A stretch of DNA of 64,000 nt from Lumnitzera littorea (Eukaryota > Streptophyta > Magnoliopsida > Myrtales > Combretaceae): positions 83,984,981 to 84,048,980 of the forward strand of contig JAMXBB010000004.1 of assembly GCA_024138015.1 (NCBI GenBank), read 5' to 3'. Made by a program: the position numbers and the translations under genes. The notes below the pieces were generated by a model. It made no database searches, was not told the origin of the DNA, and saw only the letters and a list, made by a program, of their open reading frames with translations. This document shows, piece by piece, positions 48,994 to 61,047 of this stretch. Within the stretch, counting starts at the first letter, position 1. Every line of letters starts with the position of its first letter.

Positions 48994-50639
48994 TGTCGAG
49001 TCTGATTTTCAGTTTTTTATTTAAAATTAATTTTCCCATTTCATGATTAATACTAAACCTTAACCCATTTAATATTAATCCTCGACTAAAGAAATTGAGA
49101 AATTCTGGTTTTTTACTGAAAATAATTTTTGAAGTTGCCACCCAACCGAAGTCAGGAAAAGAAAAAGAAATCGTAATCAATTGGGTGGATTGATTACGAT
49201 TTAGCTACCGGTCTTTGATTTCAATTTTAACAAAGAACCAGAGGTTTCCGAATTCGGGGGCTAACCTATTAAAGCCTAACGAGTACCACTATTTATTTGC
49301 CGAAATTAGGATCATTTTTCTAATTATAATATTAAAAAAATAAATAAAAATCAAAAGAAAAAAAAAATACCTAAGTTTCTACATATTTTATCATCGCAGC
49401 GAAGGTGCATACGTACTCACTAACCGGGATCAGACGATCATAGTTCTTTTGAAAAATCTTTAGTGTTGTTGATTTATTTTAATTTTGAAAACCGTCCAAG
49501 TTTACGTTTTAATATATTCGATTTATTTAAAAAAAATCTAAAGAGTCCTAACACTTGAGTGCTGTTATTTAAAAAAAAAAAAAACTCTAACAATCCTATT
49601 TTTAAAAATAAAATAAAATAAAAGGTCTTTTATTAAAAAAAAATAATTTCTTATATGAAGCTTTCTAAAAAAAAAACTAAAAAGAAAAATCCTAGGCTAA
49701 CATATAAATATATATTTATTTTTATCTATATTACTATAATCAAATAACTATTTACTTAGATCAATATAACATATTTAACTTATATAATAAAGAAAAATAA
49801 TGCTAAAAGTAATACACTAAACTAATATATACATGCATATGCTATATCTAATAATAATAATAACATAATATAATAATTGAATAAATAAATAAAAACTTTG
49901 AATAACTGAACCTGAACTTGCTTGGTGGAAGGACAAAGGCATTGGACTGTTGCCAGCGTCGTGTTGGCGCTGATCGCTGCAGTAGACGGTAGGGCCTCGA
50001 AGCTGGACGTGAACTATGGTGCTCCAACTAAGTGTGCTCGACGTAAATCGTGGTCGGTACGGACAGTGTTTGGCGAAGTGCAGTGTAACAATCAATATGT
50101 GGACTTAGCGTCATGGGTGACTCGCGTGCTGTGTTTGTGTATCAAGCACTGTAGACTTCATTGGAGTTAGCATTGATAAAAAAATGGATCCTTGAAGTGT
50201 TGATGGATAGCAACGTCTGGCTGCTGCTGTTATTGGAGGTATTGAAGTGTGGACGAGTTAGCTGATCGAATTTGCACTGCCGTTATTGGCCTGAACATGG
50301 CAGCTATCCACTTTGCTTGCTGTCGCTTACGTGATTAGAGTGATGCTGCAATCAGAGTCGTGCCGTTGTTGTCGTGCGCATGAAGGAACTTAGGACGTGG
50401 ATGCTGTGCGTAGTCGTGCGGTGCGATCGATGAAGGAAAATAGATTATGGCTACGAAGAGGACAGCACTGCTATGGCATATATGTCGGATGAAGGACAAT
50501 GTGGCAACAGTAGTACGAGGACAGAGCAGTGATAGAGGGATGCGCTGCAGCGTTGCAGAGAGAACTTATTGTCAGAGTCGTTCGACTTATTGCTGTCGGA
50601 GTTGGCTTCACTCTGTTGTGTGTAGAGTGCAGCAAAGGC

Positions 50640-50805
50640 CCTGTTTTTTCTGTTCTGTCTCTATTCCTATTTCTATTTCTGTTTCTATTTTTCTTTTGTT
50701 GCTGTTTCTCTCTCTGTTTCTGTTTCTATTTCTGTTTTTCTTTGGCTGCTGTTTCTGTTTCTATTTTTCTTTGGCTGCTGTTTCTGTTTCTATTTTTGTT
50801 GGGTT
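50640..50805. repeat. Pyrimidine-rich minisatellite
   Basis: Repeats of tttctgtttctat-type words, including about 29-bp units starting ctttggctgctgtttctg at about 50740 and 50770. Lies in the leader part of the solo LTR. The Leu/Phe-rich open frames on the plus strand arise from it. Confidence 0.65.
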
Positions 50806-51278
50806 TAATTTCGTTGGCTGCTGTAAGCGTGTGGATGTTGGACAGCAGGCTGTAGATTGGAGCGTGCGACTGCGTGGAGTATGGTTATATGGGTGTGCTG
50901 TAGCGTCCAGTGTCGTTCGTCTTCTTGGTCGTGCTATGTGTGGAGTGCAAGCTTGGATGATCGTGTATATGTATTATACGTAGAAACGCCGTGTGTCAAA
51001 CGTATGGACCCAGGTTGTCGTGTTGTAGGATGTGTGTGTTGTTGGACGTTGGCTGATGCTACTACTGCTGTAGATCATAGTTGGATAGTAGGCGTATGGG
51101 GGTATATCGGGCTGTGGGCTGATCGTTGCTGATCAGAGTTGCAACGGCTGTTGGTAAAGTTGCGTGTATGGTGTGCTCGGTGGGTTGTGTTGAGTGTGGG
51201 CTACTGAAGATTGTGTTGTGTTTCTAATTTCTGTAAGGACTTTTTTTTTTGTTCTCTTTCGTTCTGTTGTGTGAAATG

Positions 51279-51287
51279 CTTATATAG
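51279..51287 (-). promoter_or_regulatory. TATA box of the 2.84-kb solo LTR
   Basis: CTATATAAG on the minus strand, about 550 bp from the LTR start, followed by the GC-rich transcribed leader. Confidence 0.5.
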
Positions 51288-51439
51288 TCTAAATCAAATC
51301 GTATCGTATTATATCATATCTAATTATATCCAATTCGTTAATTAAATTAGATTCAAATGTAATTCAAATCTGATTTAACTAATATTCATATGATTTGATT
51401 AGATATGAATCCGATTTTTGTCTCACTTCTGCAAAGTTA

Positions 51440-51550
51440 GAAAAATAAAAACATAGGTGCCTGCTGAGACTCGAACCCGTGACCTCCAACTAAATCTACC
51501 TAAGTACTCCGTTGCTTATTCGTTAGGCCATTGACCTGTTTCTTGACATT
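51440..51550 (-). other. tRNA-like segment with B-box motif
   Basis: On the minus strand GGGTTCGAGTC (51468-51478) matches a pol III B box, and TGGCCTAACGAATAAG about 50 bp upstream is a loose A-box-like match. This may be a SINE head or a decayed tRNA-derived piece inside the U3 of the solo LTR. It does not fold into a full tRNA by eye. Confidence 0.3.
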
Positions 51551-51833
51551 TATTACCATTAAATTATATTTAAACTATCTGAATTCCTAAAATAAATTTT
51601 TTAACTAAACTAAAACTATTACTAAAACTAATTATTCCTAATATAAATTACTTCCTAAAAATCTACGAAATTTGTATAATTTTTTCCTTTTCTTATTTTT
51701 TTTTTGGTATTTTCATTATCTGTTAATTTTTATTATTATTATTTATTAATTTTTTTTGTTATCTTTGAATTAGGACCTTTTTTGTAAAAAATAAAAATTA
51801 AGACTACGAAAGGGCAAAAATTAGATGTCTACA

Positions 51834-51838
51834 CATAT
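51834..51838. repeat. Target site duplication catat (right)
   Basis: Right copy of the duplicated target; the integrase frame resumes here. Confidence 0.8.
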
Positions 51839-52942
51839 GTAAAGAACTTTATAAAAAGGTGCCATGTGTGACAATAATTTAAGTATTTGACCACTAATCC
51901 GGTTGGCCTCCTTTAGATTTTACCTATTGTTCCAAGAGTTTTTGAGGATATATTTATGGATTTTATAACTGGACTATAACCTTCTAAAGGGTATTAAGTT
52001 ATTTTGGTGATTATAGACTGATTAACTAAGTACTGTCATTTTGGGCCACTTATAATAGCTTATATAGCCACTACAAAAGCTTACTTGTTTGTTGATTTGA
52101 TAGTCAAATTGCATGGGATACTTGAATTGATAGTATGTAATAGGGACAAAGTATTTGTGTGTTGCTTTTGGCAAGAGCTTCTCAAGCTTAGTGGAGTAAA
52201 ATTGAAGATGAGTTCGACCTATCATATTTAAATAGATGGACAAATAGAAGTTCCATAGATGTTTGGAGCATTATTTGAGGTCTTTTGTTATAGACTAACC
52301 TAAAGAATGGCCCAAAGTATTTACTATGGGTAGATTATTGTTTTAGTACCGGTTTTCACACCAACTCTCAAATGACTCCATTTTAAGCTTTATATGGAAG
52401 AGAGTTACCTAAATTACTAGATTATATTTCTGGTTTTAGTTTTATGGAATGTTGTAGATCATGATTTAATTAAGAGAGATGATATTAGTAGAGTATTGAA
52501 ACAATATTTAGCCAAAAGCCAACAACATATGAAAGTGAATCAACATAAAATTGATAAAGAATTTTAGACTAGAGATATGGTTTATGTAAAGTTGTGACTT
52601 TATAGGCAAACTACTTTAGCCATTAGAATGTCCTATAAGCTTTCTCGAAGATGTTATGGTCCCTTTCAAGTACTAGAAAGGAGCTTGCTTTATACATCTG
52701 GTTCTCTATGTATCTTTGCTTAAAAAGTTGAGGGTAATGAGCAAGCTTCTAGAGCCCTACCACTAGAAGCTATTACTAACAATCCTATAGTAAAGCTTCT
52801 AACCATTCTGGATAAAAAAGAAGTGGTCAAACAATGTCAAAAGGTTCTTTTCATGCTACTTGGATGGATATCACGGATTTTTGAAGGACTTTCCTAATTT
52901 TAACCTTAAGGATAAGGTCATTGTTTTCCTAGTGGGGGCAAA
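51839..52942 (+). pseudogene. Integrase core and tail remnant (+)
   Basis: Continues the integrase of 48850-48993. Plus strand reads a decayed MDFITGL-type segment, then KVILVIVDRLTKYCHFG-like remains (first Asp), IVCNRDKVFVCCFW (second Asp region, usually S-D-R-D) and MSSTYHIQMD with the third acidic position decayed, then RCLEHYLRSF. The tail includes FQVLERG-like and LLKKLRVMSKLLEP remains. It ends with the polypurine tract cctagtgggggcaaa (52929-52942) before the 3' LTR. Many stops. It is the 3' part of the outer plus-oriented element whose LTR and gag lie at 41781-43050. Confidence 0.75.
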
Positions 52943-53532
52943 TGTTATGATAGATTAAGAGGGACAACATAGAAAGGAGATTGAAAAGGGACATTAGATG
53001 TCCAAGACATCTTAAGGATTATATCAACAAGTGAATAAGGGAATCATAAGCAAGGAGTCAAACTTTTACAATCGAAATAGTTATAGATCTACTTGTAAAA
53101 ATAACATATTATAGCAATACTACAACCAAAAGAGATATAGTAAAAATAGAAATAGAAGGGGAAAAAAAGACACATCATTGTGCTGGAAATTTAGCCTTTG
53201 TGCTTTTGAGTTTTTTGACAACTCAAATATTAGACCCTTGAAAATTCCTTTCCATTGAATGTTGCAAACATACAAAAAATGAAATTCATTAGTAATAGTC
53301 GTTAGTAGGGAACGCTGTTAATGAGAATTTAGAATTAGTTTACCATTTTGATTCACAGAAGACTAGCAAATTAAAAATGCTAATTGTCTCAACGAAAGGA
53401 AGAAAGTTCAAGAGAGATATGAATAGATAAGAGAGGAGTGTATTGTTTTGGTGTCAAAAGAAGAGTTACATTTTGAGGGTTTTTGAGTGTATCATTAGTA
53501 AGTGGGCTAGGCCTACATTTGATGGCCTATTA
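52943..53532 (+). mobile_element. Gypsy family 1 3' LTR (+)
   Basis: A complete 590-bp LTR: starts TGTTATGATAG after a polypurine tract and ends ggcctatta. The longest uninterrupted member of this family in the window and the reference for the boundaries of the others. Confidence 0.8.
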
Positions 53533-54012
53533 GTTTCCCATTCTCCTTACTAATTCACTTCATAAAAACCCTCATTTCTGTTCAATTTCAATCCCCATCA
53601 AGCATGAAATTGAAATTGAAATTGAAATCCAACACACCTAGACAAGGAAAAAATACACTAAGATGGTCCATGTTGGATTCAAAATCCTTAAAGCAAAAGA
53701 AAGATGCAACCTTAAAAATTGAGTTCTTTCATTGATTGAAATAAAATAAAATATCTTACCCAAAAATTAAAATAAAGCAAAATAGATTACCACTTTGTTC
53801 CATTGGGATGAATATACACAAGCGAAGTTTGAGCTACATGTTTTTGATAGCATAATTTCTTTTTTCTTTTCAAAAGTGGGAGATGTGGCAGGATGTGAGG
53901 ATATATATATATATATATATGGTTTGTTCATTATCTTAATGAAATGGGTCCAACTATTAATTTGACTATTGAAAACATATATTTGAAGGAAAATTCAAAT
54001 CAAATTTAAAGC
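53533..54012. other. Short spacer between elements
   Basis: No gene. Contains a gaaatt-type hexamer run near 53607-53630 and an AT run at 53901-53921. Confidence 0.55.
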
Positions 54013-54318
54013 TGTTGATAGGTATTTTTGGATAATTATTATATGGGCTTATATTACTTAGTCCAATATCTAAACCCGATCTAATGACTCGGTCCAAGGA
54101 CAGTCCCCATAAACTTACTATAAATACTAGCCAAGACCTTAAGTAAGGGGACTCTCTTCCATTCTCTCAACACCATAACTATTTGATTTCTCTTTCTCTA
54201 CACGATGAGGGAACTAACTTAGCCATTGGAGTGGCTATGCTAGAACACTCTCTCCTTTCGTAGCCGTTTTCTTGTGTTGTAGGTATTTGTATACCGAAAT
54301 AAGAATCACTCATCAACA
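54013..54318 (+). mobile_element. 5' LTR of LARD-like element
   Basis: 306 bp, TGTTGATAGG to catcaACA, TATA-like box at 54119-54126 (ctataaatactag). Aligns with 61048-61416 throughout except the C-rich duplication found only there. Confidence 0.8.
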
Positions 54319-54343
54319 ATTAATGTCGTTTGTAGGAATAAGG
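54319..54343 (+). other. Decayed primer binding region
   Basis: attaatgtcgtttgtagg directly after the LTR. It resembles TTGGCGCCGTCTGTGGG, a leader I recall from many plant gypsy elements, with every difference a G to A or C to T change. This points to methylation-driven decay, but the comparison is from memory. Confidence 0.4.
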
Positions 54344-56875
54344 ATTTCATCCCTATGGCTTTTAACAATTTGTTGGATTTTTACTCTTCCCTTCCTTGAA
54401 CTACAGCTTCAAATGCTATCAATGACAATGATGGATGGTTCATGACTACGTTCTTCGAGAGACCACCATAATTTCATGCTAGTTTAGTTTGAAACTGCTC
54501 ATAATCGCTGTTTTCCAATATTGCTTAAACATATTTTATAGTTCGAATCACATTACTTGACATGCAGTTATGTTTAGCACTTGCTTTAAAAGTTTTGAAA
54601 AATCTTTGTTTTTTTGGATAGCGTAATCGTGATGTCGCATTTATGTTTTTGAAATTTATGAGTTTATATAATCACAACTACTTCTTTCATGCAAACTTTG
54701 GTGTTTGAAGTAACTACAGTGCCATCTTTTGCGGATAATAACCGTTGCCTTTCTGTTAATAACCACATGTTCGCACATTGCCTATGCATTCATGTTCATA
54801 ACAACTTAGTTGTTAAACTTTTAAGTTGCTGCACAATATCACGGCATTAAATTTGAGGGACTATATTGTGATGTCTTTCCTTTTAATTGTTTTTAGAAAT
54901 CTCATACTTCATATTGTGGATCGACAATCTATATTCGGCTTCATCGTGTTCAACTCTATGACGAATTGTATCAGTTGAATTCTAAGACTTTTACCTGAGC
55001 AGCAACAAAATCCTACTGAAAGCTCCTCCTATTTTATAAGCTATTCTACGTAAATTGGAGTATTTTCAAGATACACTATTGTGAAGTCCTGTCAAGCAAT
55101 TCCTATTGACCTATAATTTGCTAAGAAGTTGAGTGTTTTTAAGTAATCTAAGCTTCCCTGAGTGACGAGATAGGAGCTCGAACTCCAAGCTCCTTTTAGT
55201 TGAGCTTTGATCAGTAGCTCGTAAATTACCAAGCAATTTTCAACCGACTTACCGAGTTCCAGTCTTTGCCGAGTGCTAAAATTTTTATCCATGTCCATGT
55301 CGACTGGCTGAGTTTATTTGAGTAAAAACTAGTCGTCAAGCTCCCGGCCAAGTTTATCCAAGTAAAATCATGTCGTTAAGCTTTAAGCTGCTGTAGCAAC
55401 AAGTCCAAATCAAGCTACTTATGGATGTATCAAGTTGCACAATGTCCAAATTTTGAGTAAGAGTTCCCATGCCGAACTATTATCATATAAACTAAAGAGC
55501 AAGTGAACATTCCCAACGAAGCAGAACTACCAAGTGCTAGAAATTCCAATGAAGAATAACAAGAGCTAATCATTAGTGACTTCTTGTGTAGTGAGACCAA
55601 TTCCTCATACAAGTCTAAGCTCAAGCTCTTGCCAACCTAAGACAAGTCCTCAACTGAGCTAATCTGCACTTTATGTCAAACCAAGGACTATTGAGTTCTT
55701 ATTTGCCTCGCACAAGTCGAGCAAAACTAGCAACTGTGTCTTGAGTCACAGCATAAACAACAATTTCAGCTGTGTAACACAACTATCAATCTGTATGACT
55801 AAGCTCCAATGTTGACCAAAGCTGTTGGCATGAGCCGACTAAGCTCTAACGCCGAGCTACTCCAAATGTACCGAGAAGCTCTAACCAAGTTGCTCATTTC
55901 CAAATGGAAATTCTCAAGCCTTGCGCCGAATGGTTGAGGAGGGACTTTGGTTTCAAACAAGTATATTAAGCTCCAGCGGCAACAAGATGCCGAGTAGCCA
56001 AGGAGCACTCTTAATTGAAATGCCGAGTAGCCGAGAGACATTGGGTCAAGAAGTTTTGCCTGAGAGCTTTTCCCGAATGCTACAGTACATTCATGCCGCT
56101 TAGTGCCAATTGGACAAAAAGCCTTTCGAGTGCTTTTGTCGAGTCACAATTCCCAGCAGTTAGGCACGCGACAGTTCATAGCTGAGAAATTTTGCCAAGC
56201 TGTTTATGCCGAACTCTAGAAGTGGGGTAGTTGTGTGTGCATTGAGCTATCCAAGCATTACTCAAATAGAGGTCAACAAGGATTTTCTTAAGTTGTCATG
56301 TCGAGTGTCAACTCTACTATTCAACCATTTAAGGCCTAAATTAAAGATGTAATAAGTAAGTGGATGCTTTGCATAAGTATGAACCAAGAGTTGCGCCTTA
56401 GGTAGATTTATGGTTTACATGGTCATAAGCTTTGCACTACAACAACCAATTTGGTAAATAGCTAAATCAAGAGGCAATCTAAGCAAGCGACAGGCTAAAA
56501 ATTGAACTACTCGACATGAATAAAAGAAGTTTCAACTAACAGTTAGTCAAGTTAAGCCCCTACACACATGTTGACCCAAAATAGACAACACAATTAATTT
56601 ATTTGAGGTGTTTCAAGCTATTCTTTAAAATTCTATGACTGCACTATAATACTCGGCGAAGCAATACTCAATTTCTTAATGCAATGTTAAGTCGTATTTA
56701 TTCAAATTCATTCATATCAACTCAGAACAACAACCTACGTCGTAGCAGCCATCTTTCCAAAGCAACAAGCTCATGAGTGACTTAAGGATGGCCGAGTCCT
56801 TCCTTAATTGAAATGGAACTATCCACAACTATTGCAGTATGCTTCAACAAAGCAATGTTGAGCTCCTAGCTATAG

Positions 56876-56880
56876 CTAAT
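56876..56880. repeat. Target site duplication ctaat (left)
   Basis: ctaat here against ctaac at 59965-59969, flanking the second 3.1-kb solo LTR; one base differs. Confidence 0.6.
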
Positions 56881-59800
56881 TGTAAACTCTATAATCAGCC
56901 ACTCGAGATTTCGATCAGTTGAAAGATCCGATCGAACTTAAATTATAAAGTAAAGCTAGAAATATTAGTAAAAATGACCCTATAAACTTGAATTTAAGAA
57001 AATAAGTAATAAAATAGGAGACTATAAAATTTTCAAATTTTAAGTGTAATAATTGTTAATTATCGAAAAGGTGAAAAGTATAATCTAATAACTAATAAAT
57101 TACTAGAGATAGATTATATGTATACTAAAAATCATATAATGACTTAAATAATAATTAGGAATGTTCACATGTACCCTATATGTATTTACGTGTAGATAAA
57201 AATACACGAAATTACTTAAATTGACTAAAAACTTATTAAATAATTAAATAAAATTATTAATTAGTTAAGAAAAAATCAAAAGAATAGGGAATGATGTGGA
57301 TTTGGTTGTGGCAAGTCAGGAATTGAAGAAGAAAAATTAACCAATCAAAATCAAGTAACACAAAAGGAAAAAATTAAGGGATTTGGGTAATGTCTTGTCC
57401 AATTAAATGCATAATAATTACTACAAAGCTCTATAAATAGGGAAAAAATTACAGAGCTTATTTAAACAGTTAAAAGTTAGAAAAAATTGAGAGCATCAAA
57501 ATTGGAAGAGACAAATTAGGGTTAGAAAAAAAAAAAAGAAAACTGTGTAATTAGGGCCTTAGAGGGAAGCCAACACCAGACGAGCACCTGGGAGTGGACG
57601 GCCACTACCACCACACGGTGGTGGCAATGCCTAGACCGTCCAACAAGGCTACGGTGGCCGGAGCCATCCAGACCGGTGAGTTCGATTTCTAGCCCGATTT
57701 TGTGTAATTTTATAAAAATAGTAAATGTTCTTAGAAAATTATGAATTTTGTTATTCTGGAATATTTTAGTATGCAGTTTTTAGGAAAAATATTATTTTGA
57801 TGAAAATATGTCCTATGATATATAGTCCTTAAGAAATTATGCAAAACCGATCATGTTTCGGTTTAGAAATAAATTACCTTAAAAGTGTAGTTTTGAGCTC
57901 AAAATTTTTTTGTAGACTACTTATATGACATAGAATAGTGCTATGAAGCCCGTTTTCAAAAATTAATTTTTGAAATTTTTAGATAAATTTTAAGCCTTAA
58001 AATGAGGCATAAAATAAGTAATTTAGGGTTAATTAAGTAATTAAATAGTTAATTACTGATTTAGTAAATAATTACATGTTTTAGGATGTTGAAATCTGAT
58101 GAAGTATGATACTTGTAGCATTTAGGATGTTAGATGCAATTATTAGGTTAATTATGTAGTAAATAAGTAATAGGGAAAAGTAATAAATTTTAAGTTAATT
58201 TTGTAAATTAGGGTAATTAGGTATAAAATTTGATTTAGGATGAATTTAGACACTTTGAAATGATAATTGATGTTGGGAGATGATAATTAGAGTGATAAAA
58301 ATATTAGATGTGTATTATGTACATAATAAGTAATAGCGCATAATACACAATTATTAAAAATATAATAAATAGAAGATATTAGAGTAAAAATTGATATTAT
58401 GATAATAATAGAAATATATAATAAATCTGACAAGAAACTTAAATTAGGGTAATTATATGAAAAATATAAGATTTTTTTATAACAAAGGTAAATTCGGTGA
58501 TTAAATTAGGATTTGGATATATTGTACGGACAAAAATACTAGTTAGAGACTAAAAACGATATTTAGGATATCCGAAAATAATGCGATTAATTTCACATTA
58601 TGGGTTGGAATGATTTTTTTTTTTTTTTTTAGGGTGTACGTATAAATCTCTAACCAAAAATTAAGTTAAAAACCTAATTTAAAAATCGATGTGAAAACTA
58701 AAACAGAACTCAACACGATTCAAAAAGAATTGTAAAAGACTTAAGACCTAAATAATTAGGTATATTAAACTCTAAACAAAAGATAACAATAAGCGTTATA
58801 GGATAAAACCAACTTAAATAGTAGTTATATGAAAAACTTAAACCACATTTGTGTTATAAGGATGATCGTCGATGGCTTGAGCGAGTAGGACCTCGAGTGA
58901 AGGAGCGAAGAGTCCAGATAAGTTGGGATTAATACGATGTTATATTTTAGAGGCTTAAGATTATACTTGATTATGCTTGTTAGATAGTTGGTTGTGTGTA
59001 TGTGCTTAATTATGAGTGATGCTATAATTCTGTTTGTTGTTTTGGCTTACATTGTATAAAGTAATCAATCACCTTAAACTGAACTTAACAAAGATATGAC
59101 TTGTAAACCTAAATCGAACCTGCATAGCAACCCATTAGGGAAACCTAGGATTCTCCAGCTAAATACCGACCCCTTCAAAAGGGATAGCGGTGGATGGCAT
59201 AATGAGTCCCTTCTTCATCCTTAGTTAAACTAAGTGACAGGTGAGGAGGTCGCGGTAAGGGTGAAGTCAATGGTTCGAAGGTAGTCGCGGGAGGAGCAGT
59301 ATTTCCATTACACAAGCTTGAGTTTAGTCATGAGTTGTTACATTAACGACAACTCCTCTACATGGATTAGAGCGGGCCCAACTTCTCTAATCTCACAATG
59401 GGCCGAACAACGTCGTGTGATGACATTTGCTTAAACATGTATTGCACTAAATGATTTGGTTGATAACCTTGTTTGTGTTTGTGTTTGTGTTTGTGGTGTA
59501 GTTTTAAGTCCTCCATCCTAACTTACTGAACTGTAGTTGCTTACATCTCTATAGACGTCGTACAGGTACTAGCTAAGAAGCGGCTTATAACTACTCTAAA
59601 GTTAGTAACTGCTAGATCCTGGGGAGTGAGGAAAAACATTTGAAAAACAAACATATATTTTTAAGGTCTAAACTTTTATTTTAGAATTTTTCATTTCTGA
59701 ATAACGTAATAACTAAGAAATATATTACGATGTAACATTGTAAACATTAATTGTAATAATTGAATTATATAATATATATATATATATTTCCTCACTTTCT

Positions 59801-59964
59801 TAGGTAAATGATTTATTTAAATTACAAACTGTTTACTTCAAAGTGGGTTAGTCGTGGACACCTTGTGTAGATCAGGTCTAGGATAGCGGTTGTAAAGCCA
59901 ACTCTTATCTTAGAATGGTTTATACAGCAGAGCTGTTACGACTCTGTCGCTTTAGAGCGTGACA
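56881..59964 (+). mobile_element. 3.1-kb solo LTR-like element, copy 2
   Basis: 3,084 bp, starting TGTAAACTCTATAATC and ending gcgtGACA, alignable along its length with 7183-10288 (shared words: gaatttaagaaaata, ccggtgagttcgatttc, gcggtaagggtgaagtcaat, aggtctaggatagcggttg). TATA box at 57432-57439. Same termini and length as copy 1 but at an unrelated site, which fixes the true ends of this family. No coding region. Confidence 0.75.
57432..57439 (+). promoter_or_regulatory. TATA box of solo LTR copy 2
   Basis: tataaata in agctctataaataggg, at the same relative position as 7753-7760 in copy 1. Confidence 0.55.
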
Positions 59965-60630
59965 CTAACTAAGGTCCAAAATGTTGACTTAGAAACTATT
60001 TAAATTGGCAAGCTCTTCACATGACAAAGCCGAGTACTTCCTTAAGCTTAGCTTTTCTTGTATGATGAGCGGTCCAAGCTATTACTAAGAGAAATATCGT
60101 TTTGAGCATGGGAAATGTAGAATTGATCGATATAATCACAGTTTAAAGTGTTGAGCTTTTTACAATGCTAGTCGAGTTATCCTCTACTCTACCTCACACG
60201 AATACATTTTTAGTAGCTCGTAATTGAGCTCCTATCAGCTTACATACACCAATCTCATAGATCCGTGTCTTAAGGAAGTCTAAGCAAGTTCGAGTAAGTT
60301 CCTGCTAAGCTAAACAAACGCCCTTATTTTAAGCCCATGCAAGTATAATCCGCTAACAAGCAACTCTTAATAGCTCTAAATCCTATACACTACGGATGAT
60401 GAGCTAGTATAAACTCAATTGCTTTGTCTAATAAATAGACTACGAGCTACTTGAAAACCATGAGCCATTAAACAATGATGGGTAAGATACACTAAATTGT
60501 ACAATTTGCAAGGACGATGAGTGAATAAGCCTCAAAGTCTTATATTTTAACGGACTAGAGATCGACTAGTTAATTTTATGGCTCTATTTAGCACAAGTCA
60601 TATCTAGCTTGGACGACTTGCATGCTTCTT

Positions 60631-60953
60631 ACCTCTTTAGGTGCTCTTCACCTCTTTAAGGCCTCTTCTCTTTAGGTGCCTCTGCCTCCTCAAGCGCTCT
60701 CATAGGCGCTTCAGCCTCTCTAAGCGCTCTTGCCTCTTTAAGTGCCTCTGCCTCCACAGGCACTCTCACCTCTTTAGGCGCCTTTGCCTCTTCAAGCGCT
60801 CTTAACTCCTCAAGTATTTCAGCCTCTTTAGGTGCTCTCTCCTCTTCAGGTGCATTGGTCTCTTCAAGCCCTTGCTACTTCAAGTGCTCTGGCTACTCCT
60901 ACTTTTCGCCTTTTTGAGCCTTTACTTCTTCAAGCACTTTAGCCTCTTTAAGC
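60631..60953. repeat. 18-bp minisatellite
   Basis: About 16 imperfect 18-bp units of the type gcctctttaggtgctctc. On the minus strand they read as a degenerate six-residue repeat (A-L/P-x-E-A-x, such as ALKEAR, ALREAE) that stays open over most of the array. Lies in the internal region of the LARD-like element. Confidence 0.75.
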
Positions 60954-61030
60954 TAAGATTATAAATTTTTCCATAAATCCCTACCAAATCAACTTCCCTA
61001 AATACTCTCTTTTCTAACTTTGTCACCAAA

Positions 61031-61047
61031 GAAAGTGGGAGGGTAAG
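61031..61047 (+). other. Polypurine tract
   Basis: gaaagtgggagggtaag immediately before the 3' LTR, the expected plus-strand primer site. Confidence 0.6.

Larger units (their letters stand above)
48994..51833 (-). mobile_element. 2.84-kb solo LTR (-)
   Basis: On the minus strand it starts TGTAGACATCTAATTTTTGC at 51833 and ends actcgaCA at 48994, with perfect CATAT duplications outside. It splits a plus-strand integrase that rejoins across the target, which proves insertion. A TATA box on the minus strand (CTATATAAG, 51279-51287) is followed by a long GC-richer leader (about 51240 down to 49920). No gag or pol; frames in the GC-rich part are on the opposite strand and lack domains. Best read as a solo LTR of a gypsy element with long LTRs. 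Confidence 0.75.

Noticed and set aside
50447..51132. Plus-strand frames of 178, 108 and 91 codons
   Set aside because: GC-rich leader of a solo LTR on the opposite strand plus a pyrimidine minisatellite; no recognisable domain.
51440..51550. A tRNA gene
   Set aside because: B box present but no credible cloverleaf or acceptor stem by eye.
55799..56103. Overlapping frames on both strands
   Set aside because: Unconserved frames in the diffuse gccgagt-rich interior of the LARD-like element.
60631..60953. CRISPR-like array
   Set aside because: Units are contiguous 18-bp minisatellite repeats without spacers.
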